DNA of 64,000 nucleotides from Tethya wilhelma (lineage: Eukaryota > Porifera > Demospongiae > Tethyida > Tethyidae): NCBI GenBank assembly GCA_964030475.1, contig CAXIPT010000009.1, positions 647,380-711,379 on the forward strand. The letters run 5' to 3'. The notes under the pieces were generated by a model. The model saw nothing but the letters and a program-made list of their open reading frames with translations, was not told where the DNA came from and searched no databases. The first letter of the stretch is position 1. Each line of letters starts with the position of its first letter. The translations under genes were made by a program, and so were the position numbers. Of this stretch, positions 43,661 through 56,992 are shown piece by piece.

Positions 43661-44468
43661 TGAGTGTGTGTTTGTGTGTTTTCTCCTCACCTTCCATATG
43701 TTGAAGCTCACTGGGTCCACCACAGTCGGCTGGATGATCTCCATAGCTGGGAACACTCCCCACGTCACTGCAATGGGCTGGGTCGGGTCACAGTTTGTAT
43801 TATCCTCTGTACCGCTGTGGTTGACGATGTGGTAGTTCACTTGAGGGTAGTTAGGAAGAACCTTGATCAGCTGCTCAACAAATACAGGACTGGCAAAGAA
43901 CTCGAGGTACGCCTGGATTGGAAGTAAAAAATGAAAACTCAGAATTTGAATTAGGAATGGAAAATAGCATACTCTCCGCATAACCCAGTAATCTAGCTCA
44001 GTATATTCTCCATACAAATCAGTAATCTTATATACACTCATTGTAACTTAGTAATCCCTTGCACACAACTCAGTAATCTATCAGTATACTTGCACATAAC
44101 TCAGTAATCTATCTCTATATACTTGCACACACATTCAGTAATCTATCTCAGTATACTTGCACACAACTCAGTAATCTATCTTAGTATACTCACACACAAC
44201 TCAGTAATCTATCTCAGTATACTCACACACAACTCAGTAATCTATCTTAGTATACTCACACACAACTCAGTAATCTATCTCAGTATACCTTCTGATATAC
44301 GTATCCTCCTTTGGCCCCCCAGCCTACAATTGGGTCAGTTGATGGCTTGGCATTCACAGCTGGCTGACTGTTGATGGTGAGGACACCGTTTCTGTTGATG
44401 TGAGCTAGCTGCTCTGAAAGAAGAGTGGTCTCTGTAGCAAGTTCATCGTCACTCCAAGGCAGTGAAGT

Positions 44469-44537
<69 letters not shown>

Positions 44538-46441
44538 ACTGAATGGTGGTAATCAAATTGACAATCAGAAAAAAGCTCTCTCTCTCTCTCTATCCACAGG
44601 CTGTCAGCAAATGAACCCGTCCGTACCTTCACACCATTTTTGTTTTTCTTTCCGCTGATGTAGCACTCAAACACATGACTCACGTCCTCCTCACACTGAA
44701 GTTCCTCCCCCCACATGGCTCGCAGTCTCTCTGCCTTCCAGCGGCTCCGGAGGTAAAACATGTGATAGTCTCTCAACTCACCAAAAGCTGGTGACGATGA
44801 ATTGCCCCACCGTCCGTTGGGGAAGTCGTCCCACTCTTGAGTCCGGTGAATGTAACTCTTGGGTCTCATCGACCAAAATATGGGCCGAACATCTTCAGAG
44901 TACCGTCGGTGGTTGGCTGGTGCCTTCCAAGGGAGGGATTTGAGAGTCAGAGGGTCCTCGCACCACAGTCCGATCTCCTTGAGGATTTGTGTAACAGCAA
45001 CTTCACGGTTTAGGGTGTAGAAATGAAGACCATGTACCTGTACAGACAAAAGACCTAATATAATATAACTTCTCTAAAAAGTTTAAATAAGCACGAAAAC
45101 AAAGCAAACGCAACAAAACTATTCAATCATTATAAATCAATATGGCACCTTCCCAGTACCCGCTCAGGCACACCTAGACGGACGGATAAAAAAAAAAAAA
45201 CTTAGCAGGAACAAAAATAATGTGCATGCAATTACTGTACGTGACATTGCAGTCAAGCCACCACTGATCCCTTTGACTCACGATGCCAGATTGGAGCAGC
45301 CCGCGGCACATCTCTACTGCCTGTGCCACACCATAGTTCTGTATGGCCTTGTCGTTGTCCTTGATTGGCAGAATGTTGTCCAGGATGGACTGAGGCACTT
45401 CCAGACCAGACAGCTTTACCAGGTGACGCAAACTTTGGTATCCCTGGAGAGAGAGAGAAGAAAAACAAGAGGTGCTTGAAGTTTAGATTGTGAAACTGAA
45501 TTGTCTTAAGGATTAACAAAGCAGATCATCCGGAAGTTGCCTGTGTGTGAGCATAATCCTTTGTCACAATTGTGAAGACTTGAGGGAAATGTTTGAAGCT
45601 CAAAAATTTTCATATGAAACTGTAATATCCCAAAATTTCTTTTACACAAAATACAAACTTTTCCTGATCTATGGTAGGAAGGCTGCTATGATATCATATA
45701 CCCCTGTCTGTGATCACCCACAGTGAGTCATTGTTAATGGTTTGCCAGCTTCCAAACCTCGATTTGAATTCCCGGAGCCTTTCAAGTTACTACCACTGTG
45801 TTTTACCACAAATTAATGTGGAATTCATTAGCTGTACCTCACCATTGTATTAATGCACACATACATAACCCATACTTGTGGCTACTGTCTTTAAAACAAC
45901 AGAGGAACTTAAAACTGTACACACACACCAAAACCTCACCAGTAACTAACGCAATTATAGAAAACGTGAAATCCTTTTCCCCTGAAAGCTACAGTCCATC
46001 TGTTTTGAGAATGCCGCCGGAAGTGAAATAATGAGATTCATACAATACTATTTTTATGGGACAAAATAGCTAACTTTTGACTGGTAAGGCGTAGAAAGCT
46101 GAAAAAGCAACCAAAAGAACGGGGAGAGCAAGCGCTTTCCAATGGTGCTTGAAATTTTGAAATCAGTTGGATAATATAGAAAGTTATTCAATTTTTTCTA
46201 CCGGCATTCTCAAACTAGATGGACGATAGTATGTATGTATGTATGTACCTGAATTGGCATTATGCCGGCAATAATTGGGACTTCAATACCAACTGATCGA
46301 CACTTGTGGTAGAAGTCAATGAATGTCTGAGTATGAAAGAAGAGCTGAGTGATAATAAAGTCAGCACCAGCATCCACTTTCTCTTTTAAATGAAGGATGT
46401 CTTGATTGTAGTCTGGACAGTCAGGATGGCCATAGGGATAG

Positions 46442-46479
<38 letters not shown>

Positions 46480-46500
46480 NNNNNNNNNNNNNNNNNNNNN

Positions 46501-46575
<75 letters not shown>

Positions 46576-48020
46576 ATGCGTGCATGTGTGAAAGAGGGTC
46601 GTCAACTTACCTGCCACACAGATGGTGAAATAGTCGCCAAATTCTTTTCGTATGTGTTTCACAAGATCAGTTCCGTATGAGAATCCATCCTCAAGTGGCT
46701 TCCACTCATCACCGTCTGGAGGATCTGCAGCACACACACACACACACACACGCACAATGTCAATCATTCACTAGTATTGAAACAGAACAGCAATCAAAAT
46801 ATCCTACTACCATCAGCTCACATAACTTCACGCATTAACAGACTTAGGTAAGTTTTTCAGCATGAACAGTTTTTTTTTAAAAAACAAAATCAAAACATTT
46901 CAGCTCAAAAGTTGAGTAACTAATGAGAACGACTGCTAATGAAATATATAGAGGAATTACACACAGGGTAGGATAGATCAGTGTGTGCTATCTTCTAAGG
47001 CCAACCTACATGACATTGTGTGCTATTGTATCAAAACTCAGAGAAGTCCCACAGTTGATAAAGCATCATGGTGTGATTCACACAAACGACAAAATTAAAG
47101 CAAATCTTTGCATGCAGTAAATTAAACTGTTCAGCCTGTTTCAACACACACAGCACACTCAGAACACTCCAGTTCAGTGCCACCTCTCTGCCATGCAGAC
47201 TTAAGCTTGACTGAGGAGCAAGGTGTTAAAGAACTGCATGCTTCATCAACAAGCATGCAGACTGGGATGAAGAACAGTTGCTTGTGTTTGTTTAGTGCAC
47301 TGTGGACTCACACACCTCCCCTCAAAGCAAGAATGTTCTTAATGCCAAGGTTCTTGGCCTTCTCTAGGTGAGCTGTGATCTCCTTCTTGGTGGAATTGGC
47401 ACACGTGATGTGCAACATTGTCTCCAGACTGCAAAAGTTGAGGGCTGCACTTGCTATTGCCATGGAGCTCGTCTCCTGGTCCCCTCCCGGGTTGCCTGCT
47501 GGGTGCCATGTGACGTCACAGAAGAGCGGTCCTCCAGAGAACATGCGGTCAAACCGGTTGATCAGGTTAGCAGCTCCAGCTGCAGTACGGGGAGGGAAGA
47601 ACTCGAGAGAAAAGAACGGTGTTCCACTCGCAATCTTTGCCTTTAAGAGATGACGAATACATAAATATATACTCTAAGATATAAACTAAAAAAAAAATAT
47701 TTTACAGCTCATCCACGGTTTTGCCCGTAATATTGTATAAATTTTTAATAATGATATTAACTTAACAATATTATTAGTAACTCTTGCAATAAACTCACTT
47801 GTACTTTGTCAGCTAGTGTTAATCGCTGTGACGAGGAGCCAGCGGTAGGAGAAGAAGATCTAGTGCTTGAGACTGAGGAGCCATTCCTCGATTGACACGC
47901 CGAATTTGCTGATCCTACTCCAGTGTCTTGAGAGGATCGCCTCGCAAAGTCTGGCTCCGATTGAACTCGAGGAAACACATCGTCTACCAATTTTGAAGAC
48001 ACCTGATCAGTCGTCGCCAT
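43351..48020 (-). CDS. MTHFR: 5,10-methylenetetrahydrofolate reductase, complete
   Basis: Nine exons (48020-47799, 47640-47316, 46724-46611, 46442-46249, 45443-45282, 45037-44627, 44471-44289, 43912-43691, 43563-43351) sum to 2046 bases, 681 codons (human 656). The Ser-rich N-terminus resembles the phosphorylated vertebrate leader. The catalytic TIM barrel holds [63 protein letters not shown] and IMPIQGYQSL. The C-terminal half ([84 protein letters not shown]) is the S-adenosylmethionine-sensing regulatory domain. The enzyme reduces methylene-THF to methyl-THF using FAD and NADPH. A gap (46480-46500) lies in intron 3 and does not touch exons. Confidence 0.96.
43573..43662 (-). repeat. (CT)n(CA)n microsatellite before MTHFR exon 9
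   Basis: On the minus strand, CT units then CA units then CTCTCCCTCACAG at the exon 9 acceptor (43563). On the plus strand it reads GT then GA. Confidence 0.9.
44055..44288 (-). repeat. 33-bp minisatellite at the MTHFR intron 7 donor
   Basis: About seven units of ACTCAGTAATCTATCTYAGT followed by ATACTCRCACACA (plus strand). On the minus strand the first unit supplies the intron 7 donor CAGAAG/GTATAC, and later units also contain GTATAC or GTGAGTATAC. Degraded units extend to about 43975. Confidence 0.85.
44472..44535 (-). repeat. (CT)n(CA)n microsatellite before MTHFR exon 7
   Basis: On the minus strand, CT units then CA units and CAG at the exon 7 acceptor (44471). Confidence 0.9.
46444..46574 (-). 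repeat. Long (CA)n array with assembly gap before MTHFR exon 4
   Basis: GT repeats (CA on the sense strand) flank 21 Ns at 46480-46500 and end ACACAG at the exon 4 acceptor (46442). The true length is unknown. Confidence 0.9.
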
Positions 48021-48485
48021 CTCGTTTTACTTGCGTACTCTGGAATTCTTCTATAATTTACTCCATCAAGACTTAACTTCTTGTGGTGCAACACAAGTCC
48101 AGCTGGACGCACTCTTTATAAACTTGTGTACACCATGTGGAGTAAAGTTTACGGAAAAATTATACGGAAGAGTTGTAACTCTAATCATGGTATACGGAGC
48201 AGGATGTGACCTATGCGATATCCGCGATATGCGCATGCTTTTTGCACGTGGCAATGCGGTGAAACCACAAATTGTGTACCTGTAACCTCTACAAGGTAAG
48301 GTGGGGGTGTTGGCTGCACACATCAGCTGAGCGCAACCAAGGACAAACTGTTTACTGCGATACATCATTTTTCAAAGTAAGTTTAAATTTCTTACTAGCT
48401 TATTGTGCTTACAAAATCACTCTATTCTAATGCGCATAACTATTATTATTCAGATATATTGCAGTACTGCAGTCAGTGAAACACA
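48021..48485. promoter_or_regulatory. Divergent promoter region of MTHFR and the GPR157-like gene
   Basis: 465 bp between opposed start codons. It contains an NRF1-type TGCGCATGC at 48230-48238, within a run of GCGATATCCGCGATATGCGC. No open frame seems real. Confidence 0.5.
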
Positions 48486-50364
48486 ATGGATCCAATTGAG
48501 TATCTCCCAATGTACTATCGCTCCCTCCCACCAGACAGTAACTGGGACAACACTTTCCCAATGGAACAAACTGCCAGTCTATCATCATGGTCCAACCACA
48601 CTGCTATCAATTGCAGTTCGAATTCGAACTACATTTCAAATTTATGTAGTGACTCGAAGGGGACCATACCTAGGTGGACTGCATACATCACCATGTTGTC
48701 TTCACTTGCATCTATGGTGGGGAGCATACTTATCATACTCTCATTTGCTCTCTGGAGAGATTTGAGGACAGTAGCTCGAGCAATACTTGTCTTTCTTGCA
48801 ATCGCAGACCTCATGACTGCAATTGGGTATTTCTTTGGAGGGATTGTCTATCTGCATTATGAGTACTTTCACAATGGCCAGCTGGATGATACCTATCAGC
48901 GCCTGTGCACAGCTCAGAGCTTTCTCACCACTGTTTTCCCCATCAGCTCATTTCTATGGACAGCACATCTTGCAATCTATCTCTTTGTTGCAATCGTTTT
49001 AAGGAAGGTTAAAATTGCTCGAAAGTTAATAGTTCTCTTTCATATTGTCGCGTGGGGAATACCTCTTGCCATCTGCATCCCTGCTGTAGCAACAGGTATT
49101 CTAGGCTCGGCCGAAGCTCGCTCTTCGGCTAGTTGGTGTTGGATCAAACTGGAAACTAACATCGGAAATTTGACTCGTGCTGAAGCTGAAAGATCACTGG
49201 CAAAATTCTACGGGTTTGAGTTTCTTTGTGGAAAGATATGGGAGATTCTGACTTGTATCATCTCCATTGTGCTGTGTGTTACAGTGAAGGTGGTACTGAC
49301 CACAAGGGTGAGTTTTGTGTTTGTTTCGTGGACAAAAACACATCATCGTAACAACATCATTGTTGCTTGCTTTACACACAATCTCAATGGATTGACATTT
49401 TTGGCGTTGCACACACACAAATAATTGATATATATGGTCCGAGAAGTTCGTGTATACACAATCAATGCTATGTACACTCAAGCTGTACTTTGTAGTAAAT
49501 TTTTATCTTAAAGATCTCACTCACACTTTACTTATAACATAATAGCTAGCCTCAGTTCTCGAGCTCTCGAGCTCAAAGGAAATGGTTGCCAAGGAAACCA
49601 TTTCCTGGTGGGTGCGGGTAGGAGCCTGGGGATGAGGGTTATATTGTCCTATAACCACTTACAGACTTCTTATTTTTATTACATGACTTTTATTTTACTG
49701 GCTCATGCATACACACACACAGAAAAAGCAAGCAGGGATGACAGAGAGCATTAAATATGGCTACTTAAGTGCCGAAAAGAGAATGCAAGAAGTTTTCTTA
49801 CAACTCGATCACAAACTCATTTGGATTCCGATCGTTTTCATCTTGCTCAGATTTTGGGGCACTTTTCGTTTCTTCATTTCCCTCGCTCCGTCTTGTCGCA
49901 AGATAGACGACTGTGGGTGGATCTGCATCGACCAGACCTGTCACAAGCTACTCTACAACGCAGGACTGATTCTGATGCAGAGCATCTGTGACCCTGGACA
50001 AGGCTGGTCTAATGCTCTCCTCTATGTTGTCTTTCACCGAAAGATTGCACAGCGTCTCTTTCCGTGTATCTTTGCATGCGGAGCCAAAATTGACAGTTTC
50101 GTCAAAAGATTGCATTGTGTGTGGTGCCAGCACCAGACGCAGGAAGTAGCTGCTGGTGATAGAGATCCTTTGGTTCTCAACGATTCCAGTCGCTCCACCT
50201 CACGCAACCCATCGAGGCACGACACTCCCACTGGTATGAGCAGCTACAACAAGTCTTATGAGGATGGTTCGTATTATGCCAGTTTGTCAGGGTCGTATAA
50301 TTCAGATAGCTTGGTCTACACGCCTCCACCTGCTCCAGATAGTGGGTCAATCAATGAAACATAA
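48486..50364 (+). CDS. GPR157-like seven-transmembrane receptor
   Basis: Two exons, 48486-49307 and 49723-50364, join at phase 0 to 487 codons. The extracellular N-terminus of about 65 residues has several N-x-S/T sites. Seven hydrophobic segments follow (for example YITMLSSLASMVGSILIILS, ILVFLAIADLMTAIGYFF, FLWTAHLAIYLFVAIVL, VAWGIPLAICIPAVA, IWEILTCIISIVLCV, LIWIPIVFILLRFWGTFRFF). The pattern ALWRDLRT...LFLAIADLMTA...WGIP...SWCWI is that of GPR157 and related cAMP-receptor-like GPCRs. In vertebrates GPR157 couples to Gq and is ciliary. The C-terminal tail is Ser/Tyr-rich. The 3' acceptor is (CA)nCAG. A fold-back element lies in the intron. Confidence 0.88.
49557..49642. repeat. Fold-back element in the GPR157-like intron
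   Basis: The outer end TAGCCTCAG pairs loosely with CCTGGGGATGAGGGTTA. The inner stem GGAAATGGTT / AACCATTTCC is perfect. The inner loop GTTGCCAAGGAAAC resembles an RFX X-box. It is a divergent member of the TAGCCT fold-back family. Confidence 0.6.
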
Positions 50365-50947
50365 TTAGCTATTAATACTCTATCAATTAAGGTTAATTAT
50401 TATGTTTTTTTGTACAGTGTCATGGTTAATAATTGTGTGTGCTTGTTGATTAAGGTTGTAACATCAATTATTGTAACACTGTCAGTTTTGTGCTTGACAA
50501 TTAAGAATGTGATTTCATTAATATTTTGATAAATCAATGTCAATTTAAGTTTAATATTATTATTGTGAAAAACCGCAAATTTTTCAAATGTGATTTATTT
50601 TTTTCATTTCTAATAATAATTATTAGGAATTATACAAACATGTATAAGGACACTTGTATAGAACAATGATAATTGACATACACATTATATGCACAGTTGC
50701 ATAAAAACACTCAACATTAAGACATTTTACAAGTATGTTACATTAATAATATAGTAATACAATTATTAACAAAAAAAGAGGTGAAAATATTGTATAGGAA
50801 AATCCAGTGTAGTGATATGGGAACATGAAAGGGTTAAATTTTATAAATTGAAACCTACAATAGGGGGGAAAACTATCTTAAAACTATACACATAGGCGAC
50901 AATAATTACAACAGTACCCCTATATAATAACATGTAATTAGTTCCTA
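50365..50947. other. 3' UTRs / intergenic AT-rich region
   Basis: It lies between convergent GPR157-like and atrophin-like genes and is strongly AT-rich. No ORF, RNA gene or repeat of note is seen. Confidence 0.4.
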
Positions 50948-53900
50948 TTAATGCCCACCAGATCTTGCCTGGCTTTGAACTATGACCCCTGGTCTATTTC
51001 GACTGTGAACCTCATCAGGAGCAGGGGGACGACTGAGAACAAACTGTTTCTGAAGTTCAGCTTGCTGTTGGTGAATGAGCATCTCTTGCTGTCTTCTTTG
51101 CATCAAGTTTTGATGCTGCATCAGCGATTGTTCTTGTAAGCTTCTAGCAAGTAGTTCTCTTTGTTGAAGCATCACCTGCACTTGTGGATTTTGGTATAAA
51201 CTCGGATCCTTCTGACATTGCTGTATAATCATCTCGCACTGCTGTTGAAACTCCATCACCTGTTGTGCACTGACACCCCCCATAGCAGCCAACATTGCTT
51301 GCTGCTGTTGAACGGCAAGCTGTTCCATGCTGGCAGCGGGCATTCCAGGCACAGCTCCAGCAGGAATAAATGGTGGAGCTTGAGCTGCTGGAATTATCAT
51401 ACCCGTCGGTGTAGGTGCCGAAACAGCATGCTCTTCGTTTCTTCGACTAGCAGCAGCAAGTTGCTCCAAGAGAGCGGGATGCATCGCAGCGGCGGGTGGC
51501 GTGCCTGGGAAGGGCTGAGGAAACACTCCGAGGTGTTCGACGGGGATGCCCATTCTCAGTGCCATTTGCTGCCGAGCTGCCAACTCTTCCGCCGACAAAA
51601 AGTTGAAATGTTGAGCCGAGTGTTCGATCGAGTGGGGTGCATGTGCTGTCGTGGGGACGCCCCCCGCGGCTTGAAAGGGGGGATGGTGGTGGGGATGGAG
51701 GGGAACGGTGGTCGGGGTAGGTTGGGGGGGCACCAACGTAAGCAGGTGAGGATGATGTTGTTGCTGTTGCTGATGAAGTTCAGCAAGGTGTTTTTGAGCG
51801 GCAAGAATCTGAAGTTGCTGTTGCTGGTGTTGTTGCTGCTGCTGTTGCTGCCATAGAGCCAGTGGAATGTGCTCACCTGCACCTCCTCCTCTTTCGTGAG
51901 CTCCCATTTCACGTTTCGGTATCACTTGAGCTGCTCCAGCGACGGCGGCAGCAGCGGCCATTGCTGCCACTTCTTGTCCATTTCCAGGCCCGGCGCTCAG
52001 CGGGGTCATCGGGGGGTAAGGGAGAGGGAATCCCATCCCGAAGGACGGAGGCCCGATGGGTAGCTGTGGAGCGTGGGGAGTAATGATGGGTACTTTTACG
52101 TTGGCCGAAGGACCTGGCGTTTCCAGAGAATGTCCGCCTGTACCACCATAGGCACTTGAACCAGGAAGCATTTGAGGTAGGACCTGAGGGAAAAGAAGCA
52201 TTCAAGATCATAAACACTGTATATTTGTACAGTGAAACAAGTTTGTACAGTTTTAGCAAAGATTGGAAGGTATACTTGCACAAAGTTTAGAATAGTCTTA
52301 GACCACATAATTGACCGAAAGATTTTGGAATCACAAAACAGGTAAGTCATTTACACTACAAGCTATGTAAGAAAACTACTGCATGATATCTATAATAATA
52401 TAATACTATAAATGATCTTTTGCAGCAAACACACACAGTACAAAGTTGTAACTTTCACTCACTTTGCTAGTCGAAGTGGCCATCTTCTTCTCTTCAGCCG
52501 GAGGATGGACGTAGATGAGATCAGTTCGAGCACAAGAGGAGTCATGGTCCTTACCCACCCACTTGAACTGTTGTGGAATGGAGTAGGCATTGGTCACGGA
52601 GCTCTGGGAGCTGTGTGGGGAATTCTCATCGTCTCCAGGATTGCCCGAACTAGCAGTGGAGCTTTGACCCGGGGATTTGTTACTGGCGGGGGACTTTTGT
52701 GAGCTGTCCTGGTCTCCTTCACCGTTGGTCGAGTCGGCAGAGCCTTCCTCTTCACTGAGTGTAGTCTGCATGGCCAGAGAGAGGCAGATATTTGTATATG
52801 AAATATCTAATATGTTTTTAAATGTGAAAACAAAGTACTGAACAGCACAGCTCCAAAATTTCATGGCACACAATTTTTAGGAATTTTACGAATAGACTGT
52901 ATATTTATCGAAACTTTTATGGCAAAATTTAGTTCTAAATGGTAAGGACAGGTAGCAATTGAGGCTTTTCACAAACTTTTGCGACGTGAGCATTGGAGCT
53001 GCCTGTATGGAGTGTGTTTGGTTCAACTCACAATAGTCTCCTCTCTCTTGGCTCTCTTGGCAGGAGGTTCATCAAGGGGTTTCAGAAGATTGTCGTCAAT
53101 GTTCTCCAGGATGGAGCGCCTAGCTTGAAGGGACTTCTGTTTGCTGACGTGTACCGGCACCACATCATCTTCCCCACTGCTCTCACTGCTCTCAGCACTG
53201 GCCTCACCTTCTGCAAGTCGAGAGAAGAATGGGTTCATATCACGAGTTCTTTTCTGCTTCAAATATTATGCACAGTCAACATTCAGTTAGAAAACCTTTG
53301 CAGAATATACTCTCACCCCCCTTTTTTACAGATTGAGACAATTATCACAGATGAAAGTTTAAATCTGCAAGATTTTCTACCAAATGTTATACACACACTT
53401 ATTATACAACTTACCATCTTCTTCATCTGTGTCTGACTTGCTGTAGTTCTTCTTGCCGCTCCTCAGTCCAGGCCGAGACGAAGTTGCCCGTGATCCGTTA
53501 CTGTTTCTCGTCTTTCTGCCTGTGCTAGTGGGTGTGGTGTGAAGGGTGTGGCCTGGAGGTGAAGCCATTGTAGTGCCACTGGACGAGGTAATAAAGTCGC
53601 TAGAAGGAGGAGGACTCTCATGGAAGTCTTTGAACATGAAGTCGGGTGGAGATTTCTTATCTGCTTCTGTCGTGTGCAATGAAGTTGGTGTGTGTGCGGG
53701 GGAGAAAGAGACAGCAAGCATTATACTCAATATTCTACGCTAGGCACACATGCTTAGCCAAGCATCCATTAGCACATATGGACATAATAATGCATATACA
53801 TACATACACTGTTTGCATGTGCATTACCTGTGAGTAGTTTCAAGCAGCCATATCTCTGAAAGTAGAGTCTACAGTTATCGCAAAGGATAGCCTTGTCTGG

Positions 53901-54324
53901 CCCAGCATGGTGCCAGTTGGTGGAGCCTTGGGAGTAGCAATGTCTGCAGGCGTAGAAACTGTGCGTGTGTGCACGTGCAGAAGCTGTCAGTTATGATGTA
54001 CAATTTATATACAAAATATTATTATAGAGAAAATAAACTAGCTGTTTTATAGCCCAATTTCGACCAACTGCTGTGTTATGCTTTAAAATACAAAACAATG
54101 AAATTCAAGCCGGCTAATCCCAAGCTATGAATATCATTAATTCTTTGTAGCCGAGTATTTTAGTTATCATAACAGAACATAAGCAGGGTTCACGTATCAG
54201 TGGAAAGAAGGCTATGCTCCATTGAACAAGAGAGGGGTGAGAAATATGCAGCAGAGACAGACCATTTTGAATAGTATATTAGCATGCAATTTTTATGGTA
54301 CTGAGTGCACACACACACACACAC

Positions 54325-54364
<40 letters not shown>

Positions 54365-56219
54365 GAGCACATGCTTCAACAAACGACAAGATCTAGCTAA
54401 ACAATGTTATTGCTCTCTCAGAGAGTGTGTGTGGAAGTCCCAGATGGTTTCCCATCAATTGTATTGCTTACACAAACATTCCATTGTGTGCAATCATAAC
54501 CCAAAGGTGCATACACATACACACACAATCACCTGGTCAGTAGTTTCATCATAGGAACACAATGCCAGCATAAAATAACCTTTTTTTTTATGACTATAAT
54601 ATTATAGTAACTTTGATAATTTTAGCTACATAGTATCTGCCTAGCTAACATTAAAGTTCTGTGAAGTGCTTAATGTTAACAATAATGATAAATGCCAAGG
54701 TGCCTTACCTTCTGGCTTTGATTTTATCACCATCTTCAAAATCAGGATCTTCTTCGTCACATGACTCCCAGTCCACTGCACATGATAGTCACATGACTCA
54801 ATATACAGCCAATAGTTTAAGTCACATGATCTCTGTCTGGACTTACTGTATTCTTTTTCGGGAGTCTCTTCTCTTTGTTTGAGCAGGGTCCTACTCAGTC
54901 TGATGTGGGTCATCTTGCGTTGTCTGCGAGTGCTTCGTGAGGATAGACCTGCCGTGGTCTTTTTCCAATAGTAGTAGTATTCAGAGAGTTCAGACTGTGT
55001 GTGTGTGTGTGCGTGTGCGTGTGCGTGTGCGTGTGCGTGTTAAATCAAGCTAGAAACTTATTATTGAATTAAGCAAACATCAGTGTGATTATTAAGTACT
55101 GCTGATATAAAATGTGCATATAGAGTTAATTTTTCTAAGCAATTCTTTGCCTAGTTCCCAACTAAGTAAAATTCAAGTGTACAGCACACACACACACACA
55201 CACATCTCTCCACACCATATTCATTTCAGAGCACCACGTGTGTATTCATAGGCACTTTATATATTCAACAATGATCTATTTGTCCGTGGGCAGCCATAAG
55301 GTTGTCATGTGTCGTGTCATGAAGGTGCTTAGTGGCACATTCTTAACAGCTAATGACTCTCATTGGTGTGACTAATGATCCATGTATATATTCATAGAAC
55401 CCCATACGTGCGCTTCAAAAATGCCTCTCTATTTGAACAAACAACTTTTGACTGAGCAATGCACGTTGCTATAGAGTGTGTATTTGTAAGTGTGTGCTTG
55501 AGTTCTAGTGTGGGTGTTGTGAGGACGGTTTAGAGGGTGCAAGGGTTTGTTTTTGATGCAGAATTTTATGATGAGAGTTCTTGGAAACAAGGAAGGGGAA
55601 ATGTGAAACGTGTGTGAGTGTGTGAGTGTGTGAGTGGTGTGTGAGTGAGTGTATGAGTGAGTGTGTGAGTGTGTGAGTGTGTGTGTGTGAGTGTGCAGTG
55701 AGTGGGGAGCTAAAATAGTGCACATGCAATTGAAATAGAAAGCAAACAATTGTAAAATCATCCACTAATAATTGTTTATCTTACAATTTCCTTCTCTGGT
55801 AGCAACTCCTTTCTGATCTTGGAAAAGTTCTTCCCAAACTGACGCATGCCTTTGCCAAACAGCACCTAGAAGGATGATGTGTGTGTGTGTGTGTGTGTGT
55901 GTGTGTCATGTGCATGCTGTAGTAATATCCCCGCCACAAACATCAGATAGTCAGATAATGAAAATTGCAATCGTACTAATTATTATAACCAAATAAAAAA
56001 TGGAAAATTCAAAAACAAGAAATGAAATCTGTCTGTAAAACAGACTACTGTTTTGACACAACAGCTAGTGTAGACATGCCATGGCTGGTGATTTGACTCA
56101 CAGTACTCTCTTTGCTCCAGTTCTTCTTGCTGATGAGTCTACCCACTGTGGGTCTCTTCACGAGATCTTGGAGGGCTCTCTCTGTGTTGTGGTCATTCTT
56201 GTGAAGCTGTGAGAGAGAG

Positions 56220-56267
<48 letters not shown>

Positions 56268-56532
56268 ATGGTGGTGGTGGTATGAACGTGTGTTGGCAGT
56301 GGTTGGCTGTTCATCATGTGTGGGTGTTTTGTGACACCATTTGTGAAGATTATGGTTAATCTATTCAAGTCATGTTTGCATGTGTGTCCAATACAATATT
56401 GGTTCCATTCATTGTGCATGTTTTACTGTCGTTGTCATACAGGCTGCTTCGGCAGATGAAACTACACAGAGAGCCTTCGATGTTGTAAGTTATTTTAAAC
56501 AAATCTTGAGAATCTTGCACAATTTTGAAATC

Positions 56533-56578
<46 letters not shown>

Positions 56579-56959
56579 NAACCAAATTTGAACTGCACAT
56601 GTGCTGCTTGCCTGTACATATCCCATTTCTAATACATATCATATGCAAGGTGCAGAAGTGTTTCGCAAATTAACACGAAACTGTGATCAATAGTGAAAAT
56701 ACAGCCTAGTTATCCAAACAAAACGAGAGCATCACTGCAAATTTAAGACCTATGCTGTTTTTATATGCAAATTTACAAAGCATTGAACATACACTAACGT
56801 AACTTACCAGCTTGAAATCTCTGATGATGCAAATGTGGAATGGCAGTTCTGCTTGCTGGCTGTCCACATAGGCAAAATCTATTACAATGTAAACATATCA
56901 ATTGAGCTGTTAACACCTGACATAAACCATGGTGAGGAGAACATCAGTTTATTCAACCC

Positions 56960-56992
<33 letters not shown>

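Noticed and set aside
46210..46767. A 185-codon minus-strand frame containing X and long His-Thr runs
   Set aside because: It reads through an intronic CA repeat and the N gap; the MTHFR exons inside it are separate.
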